Shown: positions 46,179 through 54,988 of the stretch, piece after piece | How positions within the stretch are numbered: the stretch's first letter is position 1 | How the letters are laid out: each line of letters starts with the position of its first letter | Assembly: GCA_046726315.1 (NCBI GenBank) | Contig: JBKPAG010000004.1 | Span: 60,364-124,363 of the forward strand | Direction of reading: 5' to 3' | Origin: JACVRX01 sp046726315 | GTDB taxonomy: Bacteria > Actinomycetota > Actinomycetes > Jiangellales > Jiangellaceae | DNA: 64,000 nucleotides | Notes under the pieces: generated by a model | The model's input: only the letters and a program-made list of their open reading frames with translations | The model's database searches: none | Told to the model about the DNA's origin: nothing | Position numbers and translations under genes: made by a program

Positions 46179-46693
46179 CGCCGTCCTCCTGCCGTTACGC
46201 CGGCCTGCAACCGGGCCTGTGCCGAGCCACGCCAGATTTCACAGATGGCCAGCGCCAGGGCGTCACTGGCATCGGCTGGGTGCGGACGCGCGGCGAGGTG
46301 TAGCAGGCGGGTCACCATGGCTGCGACCTGTGCCTTGCCGGCCCGGCCGTTGCCGGTGACCGCCGCCTTGATCTCGCTCGGGGTGTAGGTGGACAGCGGA
46401 AGCCCACGCCGGACCGCGGCGACGATCGCCACTCCGCTCGCCTGCGCCGTTCCCATGACCGTTCGCACGTTGTGCTGGCTGAACACGCGCTCGACGGCGA
46501 CTGTGTCGGGTCGGAACTCGTCGGCCCAGCGATTGACGGCCGATTCGACCGTCAGCAGCCGCTCCCCCAGTGGTGCCCCGGCCGGAGTGTGCACGACCTC
46601 GACGGCAACCAACTCCAGTCGGCCGCCTGAGGTTCCGTCGATCACACCCAGGCCACACCGGGTCAAGCCGGGGTCAACTCCCAGCACTCGCAT
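46175..46693 (-). CDS. ruvC: Holliday-junction resolvase RuvC
   Basis: Cuts Holliday junctions symmetrically. The 172-residue RNase H-fold enzyme has all four acidic catalytic residues: Asp7 (VLGVDPGLTRCG), Glu68 (VAVERVFS), and Asp141/Asp144 (HPADASDAL). FSQHNVRTVMGTAQASGV is the conserved DNA-contacting segment. A LexA box lies 15 bases upstream of the ATG, and ruvA and ruvB follow with overlaps, so the whole resolvasome should respond to DNA damage. Confidence 0.97.
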   Translation of the reverse strand: MRVLGVDPGLTRCGLGVIDGTSGGRLELVAVEVVHTPAGAPLGERLLTVESAVNRWADEFRPDTVAVERVFSQHNVRTVMGTAQASGVAIVAAVRRGLPLSTYTPSEIKAAVTGNGRAGKAQVAAMVTRLLHLAARPHPADASDALALAICEIWRGSAQARLQAGVTAGGRR

Positions 46694-46708
46694 GAGCCGT
46701 CCTTCGGA

Positions 46709-46724
46709 GCGAACACCTGTTCGC
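46709..46724. promoter_or_regulatory. LexA (SOS) box before ruvC
   Basis: GCGAACACCTGTTCGC keeps the LexA core CGAAC-N4-GTTCG as a near-palindrome in the yebC-ruvC gap. It ends 15 bases before the ruvC ATG (46693). A ruvC LexA site is known in M. tuberculosis, so this fits established regulation. Confidence 0.85.
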
Positions 46725-46790
46725 CCGACACGCTACCGGCGGTCATCGGGTTGGCGCGGCACGACGCGCCGGAGTGCTCAGCTCAGCCGC

Positions 46791-47552
46791 TCAACCGACG
46801 GCCTCCATGACCTCGTCGGACACTTCGTAATTCGCATACACGTCCTGCACGTCGTCGCTGTCCTCCAAGGCCTCCACCAGCCGAAAGATCCGGCGCGCAC
46901 CGCCTTCATCGAGAGGAACGGTCACCGACGGGACCCAGGAGGACTCTGCTGACTCGTAGTCCAGCCCGGCTTCCTGGACCGCAGTGCGCACGGCGATCAA
47001 GTCGCCCGCGTCGCATCGGACCTCGAAGACCTCGCCGAGGTCCTCGATCTCCTCTGCGCCAGCGTCGAGCACAGCCTCGAGCACGTCGTCCTCGGTGACC
47101 TCGCGGCCGTTCTGGTCGCGCGGCACGACAACGACGCCCTTGCGGCTGAACATGTAGGACACCGATCCAGGGTCAGCCATCGAGCCGCCGTTACGGGTCA
47201 TGGCTATGCGGACCTCGGACGCAGCCCGGTTGCGGTTGTCGGTGAGGCATTCGACGAGGACGGCCACACCGCCGGGTCCGTAACCCTCATAGGTGACTGC
47301 CTGGTAGACAGCGCCGCCGGCTTCGGCACCGGACCCCCGTTTGACGGCCCGATCGATGTTGTCGTTGGGAACCGAGGACTTCTTGGCCTTCTGGATGGCG
47401 TCGTACAACGTCGGATTACCGGCCGGATCTGGGCCCCCAGTCCGTGCGGCGACCTCGACATTCTTGATCAGTTTCGCGAATAGCTTGCCCCGCCTCGCGT
47501 CGACCACGGCCTTCTTGTGCTTCGTGGTGGCCCATTTGGAATGGCCGGACAT
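46791..47552 (-). CDS. yebC: YebC/PmpR-family protein
   Basis: Members act as transcription factors or as factors that help ribosomes through proline-rich stretches. The ATG at 47552 (MSGHSKWATTKHKKAVVDAR) gives 253 residues, the family length. An open extension upstream overlaps pdxT and is not used. YEGYGPGGVAVLVECLTDNR and FSRKGVVVVPRDQNGREVTE are family segments. It starts four bases after the pdxT stop and is separated from ruvC by the LexA-box gap. Confidence 0.94.
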   Translation of the reverse strand: MSGHSKWATTKHKKAVVDARRGKLFAKLIKNVEVAARTGGPDPAGNPTLYDAIQKAKKSSVPNDNIDRAVKRGSGAEAGGAVYQAVTYEGYGPGGVAVLVECLTDNRNRAASEVRIAMTRNGGSMADPGSVSYMFSRKGVVVVPRDQNGREVTEDDVLEAVLDAGAEEIEDLGEVFEVRCDAGDLIAVRTAVQEAGLDYESAESSWVPSVTVPLDEGGARRIFRLVEALEDSDDVQDVYANYEVSDEVMEAVG

Positions 47553-47556
47553 CGGG

Positions 47557-48162
47557 CTAGTTCTCCTTGACGAGGTCGAGAAACAACCGGTGCACACGAG
47601 TATCGCCGGTGAGTTCGGGATGGAACGACGTCGCGAGCAACACACCCTGCTGGACGGCGACGATCCTACCGGCGGCCGCGCCCCCGGTTACCGTGGCAAG
47701 AATCTGCACTCGGGGCCCGACGTCCTCGACCCAAGGGGCCCGGATGAACACTGCGTGCAGCGGCTTGCCGTCGGCGAGGCCGGTGAAGTCTAGGTCGGCC
47801 TCGAATGACTCGACCTGGCGGCCGAAAGCGTTGCGCCGGACGGTGACATCCAGGCCGCCAAGAGTCTGCTGGTCCGCTGGTGCATCCACGATGCGGTCGG
47901 CCAACAGGATCATGCCCGCGCACGATCCGAGCACCGGCATGCCGCATTTGATCCGCTCCCTGAGCGGCTCGTAGAGGTCGAAGGCGCGCACCAGCTTGTC
48001 CATGGTCGTTGACTCGCCGCCCGGAAGGATGAGCGCATCGACCCGGTCGAGCTCGGTCGGGCGGCGCACGGGGGACGAGGCCGCGCCACAGGTTTGGAGA
48101 ACGGCGACGTGCTCGCGGACGTCACCCTGCAGGGCAAGCACCCCGACAACCGGCTCGCTCAC
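47557..48162 (-). CDS. pdxT: Pyridoxal 5'-phosphate synthase glutaminase PdxT
   Basis: Supplies ammonia from glutamine to PdxS. The 201-residue class I amidotransferase has LILPGGESTTMDKLV, the nucleophile Cys in VLGSCAGMILLAD, and the catalytic His/Glu pair in TSFHPELTGD. It begins MSEPVVGVLALQGDVREHV. A palindromic repeat separates it from pdxS upstream. Confidence 0.95.
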   Translation of the reverse strand: MSEPVVGVLALQGDVREHVAVLQTCGAASSPVRRPTELDRVDALILPGGESTTMDKLVRAFDLYEPLRERIKCGMPVLGSCAGMILLADRIVDAPADQQTLGGLDVTVRRNAFGRQVESFEADLDFTGLADGKPLHAVFIRAPWVEDVGPRVQILATVTGGAAAGRIVAVQQGVLLATSFHPELTGDTRVHRLFLDLVKEN

Positions 48163-48181
48163 GTCCCGTGTCCCGTTCCGT

Positions 48182-48255
48182 CACCAGGCATGTTTGTACA
48201 TCACCAGGGCTACCCGCGTGGTGATGTACGGGCAGGCATGGTCCACGCGGTCATT
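48182..48255. repeat. Palindromic dispersed repeat, copy 2 (pdxT-pdxS gap)
   Basis: Second copy of the 74-base element at 10029-10102, with about 77 percent identity by eye. The outer arms GTACATCACC and GGTGATGTAC (48196-48229) are identical to copy 1, while the inner loop differs, as expected for a structure-conserving repeat. It fills most of the 113-base space between the pdxT start (48162) and the pdxS stop (48276). It is again inside a co-directional gene pair and has no T-run. Confidence 0.8.
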
Positions 48256-48275
48256 TGTGGCGGGGTGGCTGATCG

Positions 48276-49178
48276 TCACCAGCCGCGGTCCGCGAGGCGG
48301 TGCGGAGCCGGGATCTCGGCGACGTTGATGCCGACCATCGCCTCGCCTAGTCCCCGAGACACCTTCGCGATCACATCCGGATCGTCGTAGAAGGTGGTGG
48401 CCTTGACGATGGCCTCGGCCCGCTTGGCAGGGTCGCCAGACTTGAAGATGCCGGATCCGACGAAGACGCCCTCGGCGCCGAGCTGCATCATCATGGCGGC
48501 GTCTGCCGGTGTCGCAATGCCGCCTGCCGTGAACAACACGACGGGCAGCTTGCCGGCGGCAGCCACCTCCCGGACCAGCTCGTACGGCGCTTGCCAATCT
48601 TTCGCGGCGACGTAGAGCTCGTCGTCCGGCAGCGAGCCGAGCCGACGGATCTCGGCGCGGATCGCCCGCATGTGCGTCGTTGCGTTCGACACGTCTCCGG
48701 TGCCGGCCTCGCCCTTGGAGCGAATCATCGCCGCACCCTCGGTGATGCGCCGCAGCGCTTCACCCAGGTTGGTGGCGCCGCACACGAACGGCACGGTGAA
48801 CTGCCACTTGTCGATGTGATTCGCGTAGTCAGCAGGCGTTAGCACCTCGGACTCGTCGATATAGTCCACACCAAGGCTCTGGAGCACCTGAGCTTCGACG
48901 AAATGCCCGATCCGGGCCTTGGCCATCACCGGGATCGATACCGCGTTGATGATCCCGTCGATGATCTCCGGGTCGCTCATCCGGGACACCCCACCCTCGG
49001 CGCGGATGTCGGCCGGTACCCGCTCAAGGGCCATGACGGCGACAGCGCCGGCGTCCTCGGCGATCTTCGCCTGGTCGGGGGTGACGACGTCCATGATCAC
49101 GCCGCCCTTGAGCATCTCGGCCATCCCGCGCTTGACGCGCGCGGTGCCGGTCCGCGGGGTCGATGCCTGGTCGGACAC
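48276..49178 (-). CDS. pdxS: Pyridoxal 5'-phosphate synthase lyase PdxS
   Basis: Assembles pyridoxal phosphate from ribose 5-phosphate, glyceraldehyde 3-phosphate and ammonia. The GTG at 49178, eight bases after AAGAGG, gives 300 residues beginning VSDQASTPRTGTARVKRGMA. The catalytic lysines lie in MAEMLKGGVIMDVV and IPVMAKARIGHFVEAQVLQ, and VDYIDESEVLTPAD follows. A 14-codon longer ATG form is possible but lacks a ribosome binding site. It forms a dodecamer with PdxT. Confidence 0.96.
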   Translation of the reverse strand: MSDQASTPRTGTARVKRGMAEMLKGGVIMDVVTPDQAKIAEDAGAVAVMALERVPADIRAEGGVSRMSDPEIIDGIINAVSIPVMAKARIGHFVEAQVLQSLGVDYIDESEVLTPADYANHIDKWQFTVPFVCGATNLGEALRRITEGAAMIRSKGEAGTGDVSNATTHMRAIRAEIRRLGSLPDDELYVAAKDWQAPYELVREVAAAGKLPVVLFTAGGIATPADAAMMMQLGAEGVFVGSGIFKSGDPAKRAEAIVKATTFYDDPDVIAKVSRGLGEAMVGINVAEIPAPHRLADRGW

Positions 49179-49321
49179 GCTGAACCTCTTGACAGGAGCG
49201 CCGGGTGGGTACGCCTCCATGGTAGGCCTGGCTCAGGCGAGCACACGATTTCGCGCCGAGGGCCCGACACCGCGGAATCGGCTGCCCTCGCGCTGATCTC
49301 TGGCGATCGGCTGCAGCGGGA

Positions 49322-49852
49322 TCACGTGGCCAAACCGCGGGGTATTTCGTCGTCGAACTCGACTGTCTCAGGCCATAGAGCGCGCCCTGCCAGCCCCAGC
49401 CAGCGGACGAGCGCCTTGCGCCGAAGCCGTCGGGTGGCACGGACGGTGTCGTTGTGAAAGCGCCGTGCGTGACCGACCCGCCGACAGGCCGCGCTCAGCT
49501 CGTCCAGGGCGGCGTCGGCGCCGGAGTGTGAACGCATAGAGCCGGTATGTTCGGGGTCGGCGAGAGCAGCGCCCAGCGCCTCGGTGAGCTCGCTCTCAGC
49601 CTGTTCCCGCCCGGACTCCTCGACGATCCGCGCCCGCGACGCAGCATCCGCTATCAGCACTGCGCTGGCCGGGTCGAGCAGCCCGCCTCCAGCCAGGTCC
49701 AGGGCCGCTCCGGATCGCCGCAACAGCTGAGCATCGAGCACGGCCCGCGACGCCTCGACCCGCCAATGCAGCCGGTCGATGCGCCGGGCGGTCCAGGACA
49801 GATAGATCCCGAGCAGCATGATGATGACCAGGACCGGGACGATCCACTCCAC
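49322..49852 (-). CDS. LemA-like membrane protein
   Basis: A 176-residue protein with one N-terminal membrane helix (about residues 3-20, WIVPVLVIIMLLGIYLSW). A helical domain resembling LemA follows (RRIDRLHWRVEASRAVLDAQ, then VGHARRFHNDTVRATRRLR). It is found beside pimA in several actinobacteria. The function is unknown. It lies six bases downstream of pimA and is probably the last gene of the pgsA-patA-pimA transcript. Confidence 0.7.
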   Translation of the reverse strand: MEWIVPVLVIIMLLGIYLSWTARRIDRLHWRVEASRAVLDAQLLRRSGAALDLAGGGLLDPASAVLIADAASRARIVEESGREQAESELTEALGAALADPEHTGSMRSHSGADAALDELSAACRRVGHARRFHNDTVRATRRLRRKALVRWLGLAGRALWPETVEFDDEIPRGLAT

Positions 49853-49858
49853 GGTCGG

Positions 49859-51007
49859 CTACCGCCTCCCGGTCACGCGGTAGCGCCCATGCCCGTGCCC
49901 AGTCCCGGCGGCTACAGCCATCTCGTAGACGCCAAGCAACTCGTCGGCAACGGTCGACCAGTCGTAGCGACGCACTGCGATCCGCGCCCGCTGGCTCAGT
50001 TCCGCCCGACGAGCGGGGTCGGCGAGCAGCTCCAGCGCTGCCTTGGCCAACGCCGGTGCGTCCCCGACCGGAACCAACGCGCCCAGGCGACCGTCGTCGA
50101 CGAGCGCTCGGAAAGCAACCAGCTCGCTGGCAAGGACCGGCGTTCCGGCGGCCATGGCCTCGGCTAGCACGATCCCGAACGACTCGTTGCCGGTGTGCGG
50201 CGCGACGTACAGGTCGCTCGAGGCGAACATGGCGATCTTGTCTGCGTCGCTCACACCGCCGAGGAAGGTCACTGCATCACGGCAGTCGGCCGGGATGGTC
50301 CTACGGATCTCGTCCACGTCTCCGCGCCCTGCGACAAGCAGCCGGACTCCCGGCCGCTCACGGCAGATCGTCGGCCACGCGTCGAGCAGAACCGGCAATC
50401 CCTTTCGCGGCTCGTCCAGGCGGCCGAGGAAGGACAACGTTCCGGACTCACCCTGCCACTGCTGCCGCGGCGTGCCGGCTGCGAAGCGGTTGACATAGAG
50501 GCCGTTCGGAATGACGACGGGGTCGCCGCCGAGGTGCTGTACGACGACAGTACGAGCCTCCTCGGACACGGCAATGCGAGCCGAGATCTTCTCGATCGCG
50601 GACTGCAGGATGCCGAATGCCGCGCTCATCGCCCGGGAGCGAGGAGTTGCCTGGTGGAACGTCGCGACAACGGGCATGTCGGCCCACCAGACCGCCAACA
50701 GGCCAAGACTCGGCGACGCCGGCTCGTGCACGTGCAGCACATCGAACCGACCGTCGGCCAGCCAACGCCGTACCCGCGACGCCGTCAGGGGGCCGAAGGT
50801 CAACCGGGCCACCGAGCCGTTGTAGTGAACCGGCACCGCCCGGCCGGCAGACGAGACATACGGCGGAATGGGTGTGTCTTCGTCGGCGGGGGCCAACACC
50901 GACACCGAGTGGCCGCGGCGTTGCAGCTCCTCGGCCAGGTCGCTGATGTGCACCTGGACTCCTCCGGGCATGTCCCAGGAGTACGGGCACACGACGCCGA
51001 TGTTCAC
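49859..51007 (-). CDS. pimA: GDP-mannose-dependent phosphatidylinositol mannosyltransferase PimA
   Basis: Adds the first mannose to phosphatidylinositol on the inner face of the membrane. The 382-residue GT4 enzyme begins MNIGVVCPYSWDMPGGVQVH, with the GGV loop that binds substrate. The C-terminal half has FLGRLDEPRKGLPVLLDAW and the nucleotide-sugar motif GNESFGIVLAEAMAAGTPV. It overlaps patA by 4 bases. It corresponds to Rv2610c. Confidence 0.94.
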   Translation of the reverse strand: MNIGVVCPYSWDMPGGVQVHISDLAEELQRRGHSVSVLAPADEDTPIPPYVSSAGRAVPVHYNGSVARLTFGPLTASRVRRWLADGRFDVLHVHEPASPSLGLLAVWWADMPVVATFHQATPRSRAMSAAFGILQSAIEKISARIAVSEEARTVVVQHLGGDPVVIPNGLYVNRFAAGTPRQQWQGESGTLSFLGRLDEPRKGLPVLLDAWPTICRERPGVRLLVAGRGDVDEIRRTIPADCRDAVTFLGGVSDADKIAMFASSDLYVAPHTGNESFGIVLAEAMAAGTPVLASELVAFRALVDDGRLGALVPVGDAPALAKAALELLADPARRAELSQRARIAVRRYDWSTVADELLGVYEMAVAAGTGHGHGRYRVTGRR

Positions 51008-51954
51008 CGGCTGGCCGCCGAGCGCACTCCGGGCCGATCCTCATCCGGAGTCAGGTCCGTCAGGAACAACGGCTGCAGCATGTGCCAATCCTGTGGATGA
51101 TCGGCAATCGCGGGCCCGAGTTCATCCGCAACGGCCTGCGTCAAGGCGGCCACGCGGTCAGCTCCGCGCATCTTGTCCGGAGGCGTGACCTCGTCGTGGA
51201 ACCGGATGACGATTCGATGCTCCGGCTCCACGCCCTCGTACCACAAACTGGTCGGCACCAACGCCGCGCCGGTCCGCAACGCGAGGACTGCCGGTCCGGC
51301 CGGCATCCTGGTCGCATCGCCGAACAGCCGCACGTCGACGCCCCGCCGGGACAGGTCACGGTCTGCCAGCAGTGGCACCAGCCGTGGTTCCCGCAGCCGA
51401 GCAGCCAGCGTCGTGAACACGTCGTTCTGTCCCCCGGTCAGCGGAAGGATCTCCATGCCCAGTCCTTCGCGAAAGGCCAGGAACCGCTCGTACAGCTGCT
51501 CCGGCCGGAGGCGTTCGACCACCGTCGATACCGGGGCACCGGTGAGGCACGCCCACGCGCCGGCGTGATCCCAGTTGGCCATGTGCGGCAGCGCGACGAC
51601 GACCCCGCGTCCTTCGGCCAGCGGCGCCCGCATGTTGTCCTCGCCCATCACGCGTACCCGGGAGACGATGCGATCCTTCGTCCAGTCTGGTAACCGAAAA
51701 GCGTCGCACCAATAGCGCAGATAGGACCGCATGCCCTGCCGCGACGCTTGGCGCAGAACGGCGGCGTCGGCGGTCCCAAGGGCCCGGGCCAGGTTCGCCT
51801 CCAAGCGGCGCACGCTGGGTCCACGGCGCCGCCAAGCCAGGTCGGCGAAGCTGCGGAAGATGGCGTATGCGGCCTGATCGGGCAGGTGTCGAACAGCCGA
51901 CCAGCCGCGCATGTAGCCCAGCAGCGTCAGCCGATCGGTCAGATGTGCCTTCAT
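51004..51954 (-). CDS. patA: Phosphatidylinositol mannoside acyltransferase PatA
   Basis: Transfers an acyl chain from acyl-CoA to the mannose of PIM1/PIM2 at the membrane. The ATG at 51954 (MKAHLTDRLTLLGYMRGWSA), overlapping the pgsA stop by 4 bases, gives 316 residues. The LpxL/HtrB-type HX4D motif is HMANWD (His124, Asp129). LADRDLSRRGVDVRLFGD and RMPAGPAVLALRTGAALVPT are family segments. The open frame upstream lies inside pgsA and is not used. Confidence 0.93.
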   Translation of the reverse strand: MKAHLTDRLTLLGYMRGWSAVRHLPDQAAYAIFRSFADLAWRRRGPSVRRLEANLARALGTADAAVLRQASRQGMRSYLRYWCDAFRLPDWTKDRIVSRVRVMGEDNMRAPLAEGRGVVVALPHMANWDHAGAWACLTGAPVSTVVERLRPEQLYERFLAFREGLGMEILPLTGGQNDVFTTLAARLREPRLVPLLADRDLSRRGVDVRLFGDATRMPAGPAVLALRTGAALVPTSLWYEGVEPEHRIVIRFHDEVTPPDKMRGADRVAALTQAVADELGPAIADHPQDWHMLQPLFLTDLTPDEDRPGVRSAASR

Positions 51955-52568
51955 ACCCGCCCTGCCGTCGTTTGCTGTCGCACGGTGCCAACGCGCTGCA
52001 CGACAGTCCACAGGCTGGCCACCGCCAGCAGCCACAGAACGGCCTCGAGCACGACGACCGGTAGGTCGAACCACCCCACCAGACCGGTAGTGACGAGGAC
52101 CGCGACCAACCGGTCCGCTCGCTCGGCGATGCCGACATCGGCGGTGTAACCGAGTCCTTCGGCCCGGGCCTTCGCATAGGAGACAACCGCGCCCAGTGCC
52201 AGGCAGGCGAGACAGAGTGCCGTGAGCCGCAGTGAGTCGCCCGTGCCTGCGAACCACAGCGCCAGCCCGGCGAAGATCGCTGCGTCGCCAACCCGGTCCA
52301 GCACTGAATCGAGGAACGCACCCCAGGAGCTCTGGTGACCCGACAGCCGGGCCATGATCCCGTCGACGTTGTCGGAGAACACGAAGGCGGTGATCACCAG
52401 TGTGCCGACGAGGAACTCTCCGCGCGGGTAGAACGCCAGCGCGCCGACGCACACACCGAGCGTCCCGAGGATCGTCACGGCGTCAGCGCTGATACCCAGC
52501 CGCAGGAGGCCGCGGGCGACGGGAGTGAACAGCCGCGTGATGGACGTGCGGGCGAATCTGTTGAGCAT
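51951..52568 (-). CDS. pgsA: Phosphatidylinositol phosphate synthase (CDP-alcohol phosphatidyltransferase)
   Basis: Joins CDP-diacylglycerol and inositol 3-phosphate to make the PIM precursor. The 205-residue multi-pass protein has a complete CDP-OH motif: Asp66, Asp69, Gly70, Ala73, Arg74, Gly83, Asp87 and Asp91 (DNVDGIMARLSGHQSSWGAF). It is the first gene of the overlapping pgsA-patA-pimA unit. In mycobacteria the HIT gene directly precedes it; here a divergent EF-G-like gene separates them. Confidence 0.94.
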   Translation of the reverse strand: MLNRFARTSITRLFTPVARGLLRLGISADAVTILGTLGVCVGALAFYPRGEFLVGTLVITAFVFSDNVDGIMARLSGHQSSWGAFLDSVLDRVGDAAIFAGLALWFAGTGDSLRLTALCLACLALGAVVSYAKARAEGLGYTADVGIAERADRLVAVLVTTGLVGWFDLPVVVLEAVLWLLAVASLWTVVQRVGTVRQQTTAGRV

Positions 52569-52815
52569 CCGGGGCTGTTCACTCCGTTCGGTTGGCAGGC
52601 ATCGCCATGCTAACTGCGTCTGATCACCCAGCTCGGCAGCGCAACCAAGCGATGTCGCCTCGAGGACGTGGCCGAGGTCTCTGCGTGATCCTCGGCCACC
52701 TACCCTTGTGTCACGCGGGAATCTCGGGCCAGGGTGGCCGCACAGGAATGTCGATCAGGCCGGAGCGGTACCGGCATCGCCGGGCCTCCGGGCACGAAAG
52801 CTGGAGGCAATAGCG

Positions 52816-54975
52816 ATGGCAGACAAAACCCCGGGGACGGCAGCCGGCACAGCGCTGGGGGCCGACCAGGCCCGCGACGCGCAGAACGTTCGCAACGTCG
52901 TGCTGGTCGGCCACACCGGATCAGGCAAGACCACCCTGGTGGAGGCCTTGCTGGTCGCCACCGGGGCCATTCATCGGGCCGGCCGGGTCGAGGACGGGAC
53001 CACAGTCAGCGATCACGACGAGGCCGAGCTGCGCCAGCAGCGATCGGTAAGCCTTGCGTCGGCTCCGTTGACGCATCAACGCGTAAAGGTGAACCTGATC
53101 GACACGCCCGGCTACGCCGATTTCGTGGGCGATCTGCGCGCCGGGCTGCGGGCGGCCGACTGCGCGCTGTTCGTCGTATCGACAGCCGAGCCCATCGATG
53201 GCTCCACCCGCATGCTCTGGGCAGAATGCGCCTCCGTCGGGTTGCCTCGAGCGGTCGTGCTCACCAAACTCGACCACCCTCGGTCGGACTATTCGGCCAC
53301 GCTCCGGGCCTGCCAGGACGCGTTCGGCGACAAGGTGCTTCCGCTCTACCTTCCCGTCGGCGGCGCTGACGCCGCCGCGACCGGGCTCATCGGCCTGCTC
53401 AGCGGCTCGTTGTTCGACTACGGCAGTGGCACATGGACCGAATCGGAACCGGCACCGGAGGATTCGGACCGGCTCGGCGCGGCTCGCAATGAGCTCATCG
53501 AGGGCATTATCGAGGAGTCCGAGGACGAGGGCCTCATGGACCGATACCTCAGCGGCGAGGAAATCGACCAGAAGGTGCTCATCGACGATCTCGAACATGC
53601 GGTCGCCAAGGCTTCCTTCTACCCGGTGATTCCGGTCTGCGCCGCGACCGGCTTGGGCACGGCCGAACTGCTGGAGATCGTGACCAGCGCGTTCCCGTCG
53701 CCGATCGAACACCTGCTGCCAGAGGTCACCACGCTGGACGGCAAGCCGCGCGAAGGCCTCACCGCGGACCCCGCCGGGCCACTGGTAGCCGAGATCGTCA
53801 AGACGACCACCGACGCGTATGTCGGCCGGATCAGCCTGGTCCGGGTCTTCTCCGGAACCCTCCGTCCCGATCAGACCGTCCACGTCTCCGGGCACTTCCT
53901 GGCCGACCGAGGGCATGAGGAGCACGACGAAGACGAGCGCATCGGCGCGGTCACGTCTCCTCTGGGCAAGACCCAGCGCCCGGTGTCCTTCTGCGCCGCC
54001 GGGGACATCTGCGCGATCGCCAAGCTGTCGCACGCCGCCACGGGCGACACGCTCTCTGCGAAGGAGAACCCGCTGCTCATGCGGCCATGGGAGATGCCCG
54101 AGCCGTTGCTCCCGATCGCGATCGTCGCCCATGCCAAGGCCGACGAGGACAAGCTCTCCCAAGGCATGCAACGGCTGGCTGCGGAGGATCCAACGCTTCG
54201 GATCGAGAACAATCCCGAAACCCACCAACTCGTGCTGTGGACGATCGGTGAAGCCCATGCCGACGTGCTCCTCGATCGGCTCCGCAGCCGCTACGGCGTG
54301 GCGGTCGACCAGGTGGACCTGCGGGTGCCGCTGCGCGAGACAGTGGCCGGCTCGGCTCGAGGACATGGCCGGCACGTCAAGCAGTCCGGCGGTCACGGCC
54401 AGTACGCCGTGTGCGACGTCGAGGTCGAGCCGCTACCGGAAGGCACCGGCTTCGAGTTCGTCGACAAGGTCGTCGGCGGGTCGGTTCCGCGGCAGTTCAT
54501 CCCGTCGGTCGAGAAGGGCGTTCGCGCGCAGATGGAGAGGGGCACGACGCCCGCCGGCTACCCGATGGTCGACCTCAAGGTCACCTTGTTCGACGGCAAG
54601 GCCCACAGCGTCGACTCCTCAGACATGGCCTTCCAGACGGCGGGTGGGTTGGCGCTGCGCGAGGCGGCCGCCGCTGCCGGAGTGAACCTGCTCGAGCCGG
54701 TCGACGAGGTGGGAGTCCTGGTGCCGGACGAGTACGTCGGCAGCGTCATGGGCGACCTGTCCAGCCGCAGAGGACGGGTGCTCGGCACCGAGCCGGTCGG
54801 CGAGGGGCGGACGCTGGTCCGCGCCGACGTACCACAGACCGAGATCATCCGGTACGCGATCGACCTGCGGGCGATGAGCCAGGGCACCGGCACCTTCACC
54901 CGCACCTTCGCCCGGTACGAGCCGATGCCCCAGCACCTCGCCGCCAAAGCCATGGCCAAGGAGAGCGAAAAGTAA
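52816..54975 (+). CDS. EF-G-like translational GTPase (EF-G2 type)
   Basis: A 719-residue paralogue of elongation factor G. The ATG at 52816 follows GGAGG by eight bases; an open extension upstream has no family sequence. The P-loop is GHTGSGKTTLVEALL, G3 is VNLIDTPGYADF, and G4 is degenerate (VLTKLDHPRS in place of NKxD). Domains II-V follow (FEFVDKVVGGSVPRQFIPSV). The switch region differs from true EF-G (QQRSVSLASAPL instead of RGITI), so canonical translocase activity is doubtful. It is divergent from pgsA and convergent with the HIT gene. Confidence 0.88.
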   Translation: MADKTPGTAAGTALGADQARDAQNVRNVVLVGHTGSGKTTLVEALLVATGAIHRAGRVEDGTTVSDHDEAELRQQRSVSLASAPLTHQRVKVNLIDTPGYADFVGDLRAGLRAADCALFVVSTAEPIDGSTRMLWAECASVGLPRAVVLTKLDHPRSDYSATLRACQDAFGDKVLPLYLPVGGADAAATGLIGLLSGSLFDYGSGTWTESEPAPEDSDRLGAARNELIEGIIEESEDEGLMDRYLSGEEIDQKVLIDDLEHAVAKASFYPVIPVCAATGLGTAELLEIVTSAFPSPIEHLLPEVTTLDGKPREGLTADPAGPLVAEIVKTTTDAYVGRISLVRVFSGTLRPDQTVHVSGHFLADRGHEEHDEDERIGAVTSPLGKTQRPVSFCAAGDICAIAKLSHAATGDTLSAKENPLLMRPWEMPEPLLPIAIVAHAKADEDKLSQGMQRLAAEDPTLRIENNPETHQLVLWTIGEAHADVLLDRLRSRYGVAVDQVDLRVPLRETVAGSARGHGRHVKQSGGHGQYAVCDVEVEPLPEGTGFEFVDKVVGGSVPRQFIPSVEKGVRAQMERGTTPAGYPMVDLKVTLFDGKAHSVDSSDMAFQTAGGLALREAAAAAGVNLLEPVDEVGVLVPDEYVGSVMGDLSSRRGRVLGTEPVGEGRTLVRADVPQTEIIRYAIDLRAMSQGTGTFTRTFARYEPMPQHLAAKAMAKESEK

Positions 54976-54988
54976 CGAGCCGACGCCG

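Noticed and set aside
52921..54396. 491-codon minus-strand open frame
   Set aside because: Shadow of the EF-G-like gene, which has clear GTPase motifs and a ribosome binding site.
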